From the NCBI RefSeq assembly GCF_029633865.1, contig NC_079212.1, forward strand, positions 104,123,473 to 104,187,472: a stretch of DNA of 64,000 nt, given 5' to 3'. This DNA comes from Lampris incognitus (Eukaryota; Chordata; Actinopteri; Lampriformes; Lampridae). The notes under the pieces are model-generated. The model saw only the letters and a program-made list of their open reading frames with translations. It did no database searches and was not told the DNA's origin. Of the stretch, positions 22,179 to 34,200 are shown piece by piece. Each line of letters starts with the position of its first letter. Within the stretch, counting starts at the first letter, position 1. Position numbers and translations under genes: made by a program.

Positions 22179-22376
22179 CATCCGGGTAGCGGTCTATTCC
22201 GTTGCCTACCAACATGGAGATCAGCGGTTCGAATCCCCGTGTTACCGTCGGTTTGGTGAGGCGTCCCTAGAGACACTATTGGCCGTGTCTGCGGGTGGGA
22301 AGGCGGATGTGGGTATGTGTCCTGGTTGCTGCACTAGCGCCTCCTCTGGTTGGTCAAGGCATCTGTTCGGGCTAGG
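22179..22376 (+). mobile_element. tRNA-derived SINE, family A, 5' part
   Basis: The head GCATCCGGGTAGCGGTCTATTCC and the B-box GGTTCGAATCCC match the SINE at 7040-7416. The body stops after tctggttggtca. Confidence 0.85.
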
Positions 22377-22399
22377 TTAAGTGGAGAGCTGATGATTAG

Positions 22400-23835
22400 C
22401 GAGCAGCATTATGGTTTCATGTCATGAAAGAGCACTACAGATGCAACGTTTGCTTTGAGAATATTGATGGAGAAGTATAGACAAGGTCAGGAGTTACATT
22501 GTGTCTTTCTGGATTTAGAGAAAACCTATGACAGGGTGCTGAGAGAGGAGGTGTGGTATTGTATGAGGAAGTCGGGAGTGGCAGAGAAGTATGTAAGAGT
22601 GGTGCAGGATATACATGAGGGCAGAGTGATGAGGTGTGTGGTAGGAATGACGGATGGGTTAGAGGTGGAGGTGGGATTACATCAAGGATGGACATGTTTA
22701 CGAATGAGATCAGGTAGAAGTCTCGGTGGACTATGATGTTCATGGATGACATTGTGATCTGTGGAGAGAGCAGGGTGCAGGTTGAGGAGAGCCTGGAGAG
22801 GTGGAGGTATGCACTGGAGAGAAGAGGAATGAAAGTCAGTAGGAGCAAGACAGAATACACATGCGTGAACAAGAGGGAGGACAGCTGAATGGTGAGGATG
22901 CAAGGAGTAGAGGTGACGAAGGCATATAAGTTTAAATACTTGGGGTCAACTGTTCAAAGTAATGAGGAGTGCAGGAGAGGCAAGAAAAGTACAGGCAGGG
23001 CGGAGTGGGTGGAGAAGAGTGTCAGGAGTGATTTGTGACAGAAGGGTACCAGCAAGAGTGAAAGGGAAGGTTTACAAGATGGTAGTGAGACCAGCTATGT
23101 TGTATGGCTTGGAGATGACGGCACTGATGAAAAGACAGGAGGTGGAGCTGGCAGAGTTGGCGATGCTAAGATTTTTGCATGAAGTGACAGAGACGGACAG
23201 GATTAGGAATGAGTATATTAGAGGGACAGCTCAGTTTGGACGGTTTGGAGACAAAGCAAGAGGTGAGTTTGAGATGTTTGGACATGTGCGGAGGACAGAT
23301 GCTGGGTATATTGGGGAAGGATGCTGAATATGGAGCTGCCAGGCAAGAGGAAAAGAGAAAGTAAGAAAGCTACTTTATTTTGTCATTGTACAGGTTACAA
23401 TGAAATTTGTTTTCTGCATTTAACCTATCCTATTGTATCGGAGCAGCGAGCAGCTGCAGCGCTCGGGGACCAACTCCAGTTCTTTTACTATTGTCTTGGT
23501 TGGGTGCACAGGCAGGAGTATTAACCCTAACATGCATGCCTTCTTGATGATGGGAGGAAACCGGAGGAAACCCATGCAGACACGGGGAGAACATGCAAAC
23601 TCCACACAGAAAAGAGCTGGGACGGCCTGGGGTTCAAACCCAGGACTTTCTTGCTGTGATGCAACAGTGCTAACCACTGAGTTACAGTGCCAGAGGGCCA
23701 AAGAGGAGGTGTATGGATGTGGTGAGGGAGACATGCAGGAGGGTTGACGTGACAGAAGATGATGCAGAGGACAGGAAGTGGTGGAAACTGATAATCCGCT
23801 GTGGTGACTCCTAACAGGAGTAGCCAAAAGAAGAA
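22400..23835 (+). mobile_element. RTE-type LINE reverse-transcriptase fragment
   Basis: Plus-strand frames give MEKYRQGQELHCVFLDLEK, YDRVLREEVWYCMRKSGVAE, the catalytic-box region FMDDIVICGES near 22740, RRGMKVSRSKTEY, YLGSTVQSNEE and RPAMLYGLEMTAL. The 3' end (tcctaacaggagtagccaaa at 23810) is the usual RTE-like end. Several stops, a deletion after LHQGW and a SINE at 23350-23695 break it. Confidence 0.82.
23350..23695 (-). mobile_element. tRNA-derived SINE inserted in the RTE LINE
   Basis: The minus strand starts with a tRNA-like head (CTGGCACTGTAACTCAGTGG, B-box GGTTTGAACCCC). It ends with the gttaaatgcagaaaacaaat-type tail and AAAATAAAG. LINE coding sequence resumes on both sides. Confidence 0.8.
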
Positions 23836-24030
23836 GTTGGCAAGTATTAAAACTGCTGAAGATTCTTTAAGTAAGACAATGAATGGCAACCAGCTTCAGA
23901 GACATCATCTTGTGGCTGACTATGTCCTCCCTGTGGACAGGGGCAAATCCTTATGGGGGTCAGTTAGATATTACATTATAATTTTTACTAAAACTAAGGG
24001 TGAGTAACAATTTTTAATCCTATTTATTTT

Positions 24031-24772
24031 CGTCTTTATGCATGCTTAATAATCCAGGTAAGAAAATCAAAGAAAGTTGAATCAGTTCATCTAGATATGA
24101 CGTTTATTGACAGATATGTTTCGTCACTCATCTAAGTGACCTCTTCAGTCTAAACTGACCGCAGGTATCCCCACCCTTATAAACAATACAGCTGCATAAC
24201 GACCGAAACCAATGATCAGTTTCATATGCAAATATAGGCATGACCATTAACTAGAGTTATAATGGCCATGTGTACTATTCAAAGAGGATTTGGGAATGTT
24301 TGCAATCACAGCATAGTAAGATGGCGACAGATGTCCTCTTAGTCCCCCCTACATAAACCCATGTACAGGCCAGTGAGCACTCTTTCAAAGATGAGGATGT
24401 ACACATCCTTGATAAGGAGGAACGCGGGTTTGAACGGGGAGTCAAAGGCCATCTATGTGAAGAGGGAATGACTATTCCTGAACCGGGGGGGGGGGGGGGC
24501 GCTAAGAGTACATCTGTCACCATCTTACAATGCTGTGGTTGCAAACATTCCCAAATCTTCTGTGAACAGTACACAAGGCCATTGTAACTCTACAGAATGG
24601 TCACCCCCATATTTGCATATGAAACTGATCATTGGTTTCAGTTATTATGCAACTGTACTGTTTACTGGGGTGGGGATACGTGTAGTCAGTTTAGACTGAA
24701 GAGGTCACTTAGATGAGAGATGAAATGTATCTGTCAATAAATGTGTCCAGATGAACTGAATCAACTTTCTTT
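24031..24772. mobile_element. Penelope-like unit with GIY-YIG remnant and two hammerhead-like arms
   Basis: The inverted arms are 24031-24170 and 24675-24772. The left arm on the minus strand has CTGAAGA, a perfect GTCACT/AGTGAC hairpin and GAAAC (24082-24159). The right arm on the plus strand has CTGAAGA, GAAAT and a GTC triplet (24686-24759). Between them a plus-strand remnant reads [20 protein letters not shown], the end of the GIY-YIG endonuclease, broken after it. A 14-base G run lies at 24486-24499. Confidence 0.8.
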
Positions 24773-24800
24773 GACCATTTATTTTCATATTTTTAAAACC

Positions 24801-24806
24801 TTTATT
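24801..24806 (-). terminator. smpd4: Poly(A) signal of smpd4
   Basis: The minus strand reads CAATAAAGG, 88 bp beyond the stop codon. Cleavage would fall near 24780, immediately before the Penelope-like copy that ends at 24772. Confidence 0.7.
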
Positions 24807-24893
24807 GAAATCTTTCCAAGACCTACAAATGATGTAATGGACTGATAATCTGTACATTTCAGATGTATAGGACCACTGCAATGTGCCGTTTTG

Positions 24894-25214
24894 CTAGTGT
24901 GACTTCAGTTTGTCTCCAATCAGGGTCATGAGGACTCCGTACAGGAATCCCCCAAGCAAGATGAGCAGAGTACTGGATATGGGGCCCAAAGACAAGAGGA
25001 ACCCAAACATGTAGAAAAGCAGAAGCGTTAACAGCATCCTGTAGCTGGCTAATGGGCGTAAACTAAGCCTTGGCTGGCGGCTTCTCCCCAGCATATGACG
25101 AGTAACTGGGTACTTCCTCAGTTTTGCAGTTGAATCGGAGTTTCTCAAGTAATGGCAACTGAGGCGACCAAGGAAGTCGGGCCGTGAGCACAGTGCATTC
25201 ATACGACCTCCAAA
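24894..25214 (-). CDS. smpd4: smpd4 terminal coding exon
   Basis: Acceptor CTCCCACAG precedes [16 protein letters not shown]; the exon runs 106 codons to TAG at 24894. It contains [20 protein letters not shown] and a following hydrophobic stretch to [13 protein letters not shown], the C-terminal transmembrane anchor. The end, DKLKSH, is short and polar. Confidence 0.95.
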   Translation of the reverse strand, partial: FGGRMNALCSRPDFLGRLSCHYLRNSDSTAKLRKYPVTRHMLGRSRQPRLSLRPLASYRMLLTLLLFYMFGFLLSLGPISSTLLILLGGFLYGVLMTLIGDKLKSH

Positions 25215-28200
25215 CTGTGGGAGCAAGAAATCAAAGACACGTATAAGTCAATGCCGTTAGATTTCCAAGGTAGATTCTCATGTGGTGGTTACGATTGTTT
25301 CTTCAATGCAGCTTTTGTCACATATTGCAACAGGATCTTTAGGAAACGATGAGGCCTTATTCATTTTCACAAGTTCTCAGTTTTAATTATGAGTAAACCT
25401 GTTAATTCATATCTAACACAGTGATTATCCTATAGGTTTTTATTTAACATTGTTTTAATTGTCTGGAAAGCAATTTCAACAGGTTTAACAAGCGCTGTAC
25501 AAATTTGGACTACTTTTGTTTATAGAGAACGGCATGATTTTGCATCACTTACCCTTTCATTGACCAGGGAGGATATTCTGTAGAGAACTCGCACTAGCAG
25601 GGCATTCTCATAACTCCTGATGGGCAGGAGCTCCGGGTCTCCTTGGTACACAAAATCAAACCTACGCTGTCCATTGATGATCTGCACATGAGACAGCAGG
25701 TGTTGTAAAATGGTTGTATTGCTTGCTCATTTGAGAGTAGGGACAATTTTTTCTGCTTTGTGACAGCAGGCTAGATGAACTCAAAAGTTAAGAGACACAA
25801 GTAGGGTAAGTCTTTATGCATGCTCAATAAAAAAGGTAAGAAAATCACAGCAAGTTGAATCAGTTCATCTTGACACAACGTTTATTGAGAGAGAAATGTT
25901 TCATCACTCATCTAAGTGACCTCTTCAGTCTCAACTGACGGCAGGTACCCCCACCCTTATATGCAATACAGTGAAATGACCAAAAACAACGATCAGTTTC
26001 ATATGCAAATTGCATATGAAACATTAACTAGATCAAAGAAAGTTAAATCAGTTCATCTGGATACCACGTCTATTGTGTCAATATTATGTCAATAAATGTT
26101 GTATCCAGATGAACGGATTCAACCTTCTTTGATTTTCTTACCTGCATTATTGTGCATGCATCCAGACAGCATTAACTAGTTTCAAAGGCAATGTGTACTA
26201 TTCACAGAGGATTTGGGAATGGTTGCAATCATAACATTGTAAGATGGCAGCAGATGTACTAAGATGTACTAGATGCCCAAGCATAAACCAGTGGTGATTC
26301 CGTATGTGGCGGGAATGTCGAAGCAGTTGAGATGTGTATTTTCCAAACATCGCATCCCAGTTGCTTTAAAACCCCAAAACTCACTGCACCAGGAATTTGT
26401 CCACCTCAAGGATCAGGTCCCCCGGCACAAACAGAGCAATATAGTGTATGCTGTTAAGTGCCGGGATAATTGCTGTGAATTGTACACTGGGGAAACCAAA
26501 CAGACGCTGGCCAAGAGGATGGCACAATACAGAAGAGCTAACACGTCAGGGCATGACTCCACAGTCTACACCCATCTACAGGCCAGTGGCCAGTCTTTCA
26601 AGGATGAGGATGTGCACATCCTTGATAAGGAGGAACGCTGGTTTGAACGGGGAGTTAAAGAGGCCATCTATGTGAAGAAAGAATGACCATCCCCGAAACT
26701 GGGGGGCGGGGCGGCTAAGAGTACATCTCTCGCCATCTTACAGTGCTGTGATTGCAAACATTTCCAAATCCTCTGTGAATAGTACACATGGCCATTTAAA
26801 CTCTAGTTAATGGTCACGTTTATTTGAATATGAAACTGATCATTGTTATGCAACTGTATTGTTTATATGGGTGGGAATACCTGCAGTCGGTTGAGACTGA
26901 AGAGGTCACTTCGAGGAGTGATGTCTTTATGCATGCTCAATAATCCAGGTAAGAAAATCAAAGAACGCTGAATCAGTTCATTAGGATACAACGTTTATTG
27001 ACAGAAGCGTTTCACCAATCATCTAAGTGACCTCTTCAGTCTAAACTGACTGCAGGTATCCCTGTATGCAACTGTATTGTTTATAAGGGTGGGGATACCT
27101 GCATTCAGTTTAGACTAAAGAGGTCACTTAGATAAGTGATGAAACGATGGTCAATAAACTTATCCAGATGAACTGATTCAACTTTCTTTGATTAGATGAG
27201 TGATGAAATGCTTCTCTTAATAAACATTGTGTATAGATGAACCGACTCAACTTTCTTTGATTTTCTTACCTGGATTGTTGACCATGCATAAAGACAACTA
27301 CAGGAGACCATCCCCCAACACTGCAGGGAACCATCAACTGGTTTATGATCTAAATGGGTTTTACTGCAAGTTTGATAAGTGCACTTTCACACCCCTCACC
27401 CTCTCCAGCCACAACACACAATCAACTGCATCCCCTGGCAGCCCTTCTCCCCTCCCCACTGACCCCCCACCCACACTCAGGATCTGTGTTGAGGATGTGC
27501 GCCAGCTCTTCTAGAGACAGAAGACTAGGAAGGCACTGGGCCCAGATGGTGTGTCACCCTCCTGTCTGAAAGCCTATGCTGACCAGCTGGCCCCCATTTT
27601 CACACTGATCTTCACCAGATCACTGGAGCTGTGTGAAGTCTCCTCCTGCTTCAAGAGCTCCACTATCATCCCGGTCCCTAAGAAATGCCATATCACAGGA
27701 TTAAATGACTACATGCCCGTTGCCCTAACATCTGTGGTTATGAAATCCTTCGAGAGACTGGTGTTGGGCCACCTGAAGGAAATCAAAGGCCCCCTGCTTG
27801 AACCCCTGCAGTTTGCTTACCGATGAAACAGGCCAGTGGAAGATGCAGTCAACATGGGATTGCACTACATCTTCCAACACCTCAACTCACCAGGGACACA
27901 CGCAAGTGTCCTGTTTGTGGAGTTTAGCTTAGTATTCAACACCATCATCCCAGATACACTCCACTTCAAATTTACCCATCTTACTGTACCAGCCACCATC
28001 TGCCAGTGGATTAAAAACTTCCCGACAGACAGGAGGCAGCAGGTAAGGTTGGGTAAAAATCACATCCAGCACCCGGAAAATCAGCACTGGTGCCCCCCAG
28101 GGATGTGTGCTCTCCCCTCAACTCTTCTTCCTCTACACAAATGACTGCTTTTCAGGAGATCCATCTGTTAAACTCCTGAAGTTTGCGGGCGACACAACCA

Positions 28201-31200
28201 TCATTGGCCTTATCTGGGATGGTGACGAGTATGCATACAGACACTCGTCACCACCACCACCAGGTTGAACAGCTGGCCCTCTGGCGAAGCCATAACAACA
28301 TGGAGCTAAACATGCTCAAAACTGTGGAGATGACAGTGGACTTCAGGAGGTGCCCTCCCAACACTGCCCCCCTCACCATACTCAACAGCACGGTGTCTGC
28401 GGTGTAAACCTACAGATTTCTGGGTTCCACAATCATCCAGGACCTAAGATGGGCATCCAATGGACATAATCATTAAAAAGGCCCAGCAGAGGATGTTCTT
28501 TCTCTGCCAGCTCAGGAAGTTCAACCTGCCTCAGGAACTGCTAATTCAGTTCTACTCTGCAATAATCCAATCTGTCCTGTGCACATCCACCACTGCCTGG
28601 TTTGAATCAGCCACCAAACAGGACAGGGACAGACTACAACGGACAGTTAAGTCTGCAGAGAAAATCTTTGGTGCCAACCTGCCCTCCATACAGGACTTAT
28701 ACATCTCCAGTTTCAGGAAACGGGCAGGCAACATCAATGCAGAGAGACCCATCACCTCCTGGTCACAACCTGTTCCAACTCCTGCCCTCTGGTAGGTGCT
28801 ACAGAGCACTGTCCCCAAAACAACCAGACATAAAAAGTTCCTTTCCGTGGGCTGTCATTCAAATGAACACTTAACATGGTCAAATAAATCTAACCATGTT
28901 GTATATACTGTACATTGTACGTATACTGGTACAATCTGTCATGTCCATCTACCTCAGGCATGTATGTAAGTAACCTGCTAAATTTTATTTTGGCATCTCT
29001 GGTATATTCTCTGTACCATTGCACTTTGTTACCTCTTAATTGCCTGTATATAGTCAATCCTTGTGTATATATCTGTATATAAATTATATATATGTACACT
29101 ACCGATCAAAAGTTTGGGATCACCCAAACAATTTCGTGTTTTCCATGAAAAGTCACACTTATTCACCACCATATGTTGTGAAATGAATAGAAAATAGAGT
29201 CAAGACATTGACAAGGTTAGAAATAATGATTTGTATTTGAAATAAGATTTTTTTTACATCAAACTTTGCTTTCGTCAAAGAATCCTCCATTTGCAGCAAT
29301 TACAGCATTGCAGACCTTTGGCATTCTAGCTGTTAATTTGTTGATGTAATCTGGAGAAATTGCACCCCACGCTTCCAGAAGCAGCTCCCACAAGTTGGAT
29401 TGGTTGGATGGGCACTTCTTTGAGCAGATTGAGTTTCTGGAGCAACACATTTGTGGGGTCAATTAAACGCTCAAAATGGCCAGAAAAAGAGAACTTTCAT
29501 CTGAAACTCGACAGTCTATTCTTGTTCTTAGAAATGAAGGCTATTCCATGCGAGAAATTGCTAAGAAATTGAAGATTTCCTACACCGGTGTGTACTACTC
29601 CCTTCAGAGGACAGCACAAACAGGCTCTAACAGGTACTATTTAATGAAGATGCCAGTTGGGGACCTGTGAGGCGTCTGTTTCTCAAACTAGAGACTCTAA
29701 TGTACTTATCTTCTTGCTCAGTTGTGCAACGCGGCCTCCCACTTCTTTTTCTACTCTGGTTAGAGCCTGTTTGTGCTGTCCTCTGAAGGGAGTAGTACAC
29801 ACCGGTGTAGGAAATCTTCAATTTCTTAGCAATTTCTCGCATGGAATAGCCTTCATTTCTAAGAACAAGAATAGACTGTCGAGTTTCAGATGAAAGTTCT
29901 CTTTTTCTGGCCATTTTGAGCGTTTAATTGACCCCACAAATGTGATGCTCCAGAAACTCAATCTGCTCAAAGAAGTGCCCATCCAACCAATCCAACTTGT
30001 GGGAGCTGCTTCTGGAAGCGTGGGGTGCAATTTCTCCAGATTACATCAACAAATTAACAGCTAGAATGCCAAAGGTCTGCAATGCTGTAATTGCTGCAAA
30101 TGGAGGATTCTTTGACGAAAGCAAAGTTTGATGTAAAAAAAATCTTATTTCAAATACAAATCATTATTTCTAACCTTGTCAATGTCTTGACTCTATTTTC
30201 TATTCATTTCACAACATATGGTGGTGAATAAGTGTGACTTTTCATGGAAAACACAAAATTGTTTGGGTGATCCCAAACTTTTGAACGGTAGTGTATATAT
30301 ATACACATATATTGTGTATATCTCTGAAGATTGTTGTGTTGTTATTCTATGTTAAGTACAGTAAGAGAGCCACAAAACCGGAGTCAAACTGCATGTGTGT
30401 GGAAAACTTACATGGCCAATAAACATGATTCTGATACTAACCTGTCTCCTGCCCAGGTCTGTCAGGATGAGGCCATCCTCTCCCTGGATGCAGTCTGGCA
30501 GCTGTGTGTGGTTGAAGTCATCCTCGGACGTATCAAGATTTGATAGAAGCTGTGTCAGCTGCCCAGGATTAAGCTGAGGCAGAGCAAAACAACAAAAGTT
30601 AAACTTTTGTTTAACAAACAAAAGTTCCACAAAAGGTTAAACAAAAGTTGAATTCAGATAAACCTGCTTCCTCACACAGTTCAAATACATGCTTTCTAGA
30701 TGGAGTCTCTAAATTGTCCACAGGTTTGAATGGTATGTGAGTAACTGTGTTTGGGCCCTGTGATAGTGATGTGTCCTTGTCTTCTGCCTAACTTCTGCTG
30801 GCATAAACTCTAGGCCCCATGACCCTATTGGATTAAGTGGGTATAGATTAGGGATGGATGTTCTAGTTTTCTAGAATTGCTCAATTCTTATTGATATTCT
30901 TTATTTTCTTTCTGTGGGCTATTTGTTGCTGCTGCAAGCCATTTTCTTTCCTGGTGAAATAAACATAATCCAATTTCAAACACTGACCCTGAAAACCTGA
31001 CACAAGTTCTCCAGAGCCCTGTCCAGGAACTCGTGAACTTTCTTCAAACACTCCTCAGTTTCTTCTGGTTCAGACCCTGAGAAGGTGTTGTTGAGGTTAG
31101 CCGAGCCAATTCCAAACCAGGTCAGGAATGAGTTCTTACCCACAACCTCAACAGACTGGTCTGATATTCTCTTTGCTGTCTGTCGGGCCTGGGCAATGAT

Positions 31201-34200
31201 CTGGATTAGCTTCAGGACCTGCAAGGTATTACAACAATGAGTATACCAGAACCTGAATAATTTTATGAAATAACCTGAATAATTTTATGAAATCGGTGCT
31301 TTAAATAAAATAAATTGGAACTGAAGATAAAGTCAAATTCAAAACAAGTTTCAAATTGCAATGGATTCACATATTTTTGAACAACAGCCAATACAGTGGG
31401 TATATTCTCAGGAATATCCCAAAATCCTTTCTTGATGCATGCTCAATTAATCCAGGTAGGAATCAGTTTAACTGGATACAATGTTTATTGACAGATACGT
31501 TTCATCATTCAACTAAGTGACCTCTTCAGTCTAAACTGACTGCAGGTATCTCCATCCTTTATAAAAAATACAGTTGCATAACGACAAAAACCGCCCAATT
31601 TCATATGTAAATATTGGTGTGAGCATTAACTGGAGTTTCAATGGCCATGTGTACTATTCACAGAGGATTTGGGAATGTTTGCAATCACAGCATTGTAAGA
31701 TAGTGACAGATGTACTCTTAGCCCCCCCAACCCTCCAATTAAGGGATTGTCATTCCCTCTTAAAATAGATGGCCTCCTTGACTCCCTGTTCATTCAAACC
31801 AGCAATCCTCCCTATCAAGGATGTGCACATCCCCATCCTTGAAAGAGTGGCCACTGGCCTGGAGATGGGTATAGACTGCGGAGTCTACAATCTGTTTCGG
31901 TTGTTATGCAACTATTGTTTATAACTGTATTGTTTATTAGGGCGGCATGTTGGACCAGTGATTAGCACTGTTGCCTCAAAGCAAGAAGGTACTGGGTTCG
32001 AACCCCGGGGTTGTCCAACTTTGGGGTCATCCCAAGTTGTCCTCTGTGTGCAGTTTGCATGTTCTCCCCGTGTCTGTGGTGGGTTTTCTCCGGGTGCTCC
32101 GTTTTCCCCCACCATCACATGCATGTTAGGGTTTATACTCCTGTCTGTGCCCCTGAGCAAGGCAATGGGAAAAAGAACTGGAGTTGGTCTCCGGGTGCAG
32201 CATGAAGGTGACAGCCCACTGCTCCTAGCTACACAGATCACAGGTTGGATGGATTAATTTGCAGGAAATGAATTTCCCCAAGGGGATTAATGAAGGAAAG
32301 TTAAATTAAATTGTAAAGGGTGGGGATACCTGCAGTCAGTTTAGACTGAAGAGTTGAGTGATGAAACATATGTCAACAAACGTTGTAACCAGATGAACTG
32401 ATTCAACCTTGTTTCAATCCCAAAATTCTCCTTTCACATTCACCAACCAACTATTATTTTTTATCTGAGATGGAAAGAATCTCCCCCCAAAAAATAATTG
32501 GTACTTCTCCACCCAAATTTTGATAATAGCTGTGCTAAATAAGTGCAGCCAAGTCTTCTGCCTTTGGAGCCACATGCATATCACAACTAGCTTAAAAACA
32601 AATTTCGACAGCTTTCTGATCTGTCTCCCCTACTCTGTCTGTTGCCCTGTTGCCTACTCGGATGGCAATTTTCGGCCCAAAGCGAGATATACACACGGGC
32701 CGACTTACTGCTCCTCTAAGCTCCGTGCCAAACATCTGTTTGTACTGGCAATCCTGACCCTCCAGGGCATAGACGTGATTTTTCACCCTGAACACTGTGT
32801 CGGTCACTACCCGTTGCCGTGATGACAGGTAGCTGCCTGCTTGGTTGGGTGACAGGTAACCGCGGGGCTGCCGGTGGTGGAGAACGTGCTCTGGCTCCAG
32901 GAACAGCTGCTCCCCTGGAAAAAGAATGGCGTAGGTTCAGCTGATATTCAAACTTATGCAAATGTTTCCATTATGTTACGGTCAGAGCACATTTGACCAA
33001 CTAGCGAGGCTCATTCCTGTGAAATGTGATTTTCTAGCCATCCATGTGGTATTAAGTGGTATATTTGTGTGATTAAATTCAGAATTTGGGATATGAGATG
33101 TGGGTTTATGTCGTACAGTCAAAACCTAAGCCAACCAGAGGCAGATTTGACATTTTCAAAATGTAAGAACCCTATTATAACCAGATCAATTACAAAAAAT
33201 ACTGCACTGGGAGCTGGCATAAAAGTGTACGTTAGTCGTTAATGGCCTTTTTTGTTTTTGACATGCTCCACATTTAACATACCATTCCGCAGAATGTACA
33301 GTGCAATAGAATATTCCTAGCACTATAACAGCATATTCTGCATTTATGCACATGTGTCTGTATGGATTTATCTCCCTTTACATTTCTGTGGTGTAATAAA
33401 GGAAGGGTTTGTGTATAACTTATTATAGCTGACTGTTCTATCCTTTATTCTTTTTATGTCTCTGAACGTACTAACAAACTGATGACCTGGGGGTCGGTGA
33501 TACACATCCCTACTGGGAAAATCTGTCCATTTAAAGTGAATTTTCTTCAACCTGAGCAAGCCCATAAACAAGGAAACCCCATGTGCTCAAGGCGAGCTGT
33601 TTAGTGGCCAGTATTAGAACATTTTCCTTCTCTGTTGCAAACCATTATAATTCAGTGTACCGTAATTGTTGAAGTTTCCATGGCCACGTCAGTTTCTGCT
33701 TCAACCAATATTGACAGCAGTTATGTGATATACTACCCAGCTACACGAGAGTAAAAGACCCCCCCCCCCAGTAAAAGGAAGGTTTATACATGAACCACTA
33801 CCACACATCCAAAAGGTAGGTTTTTAATGTATTCGTTTACCTTAAGCTGAGAAGACCCATTTGGTAAAAACATTGATACATTGATTGATTTGTTTAATCC
33901 ATTAAACATAATCAATGGTTGCAAAATTGTGAACATTCACAACTCAATTATTTGTAGGCAACCCTAAACCCATATAATTTATGCCAATATAGTATGCTCA
34001 GTTTTCAGCAAATGTCTGAATGTCTGTGCTGTATATGGGTTTTTAGCCCTCACCTTTCTGGATCATCTCTGACAGATTAAGCTGGGCAAAGACTTTGGAT
34101 ACCCTGAAGACCATCAGTGCGTTCTTGGCAATGACAAGGTCTGTGCGCACAGCTCTGTTCAGAAATCCTTGAAAGAGCTTCGTGTACATGAGCAGGTTTT

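Noticed and set aside
24479..24500. Poly(G) run as a functional quadruplex in the Penelope-like unit
   Set aside because: A single homopolymer of variable length, absent or shorter in other copies; more likely slippage.
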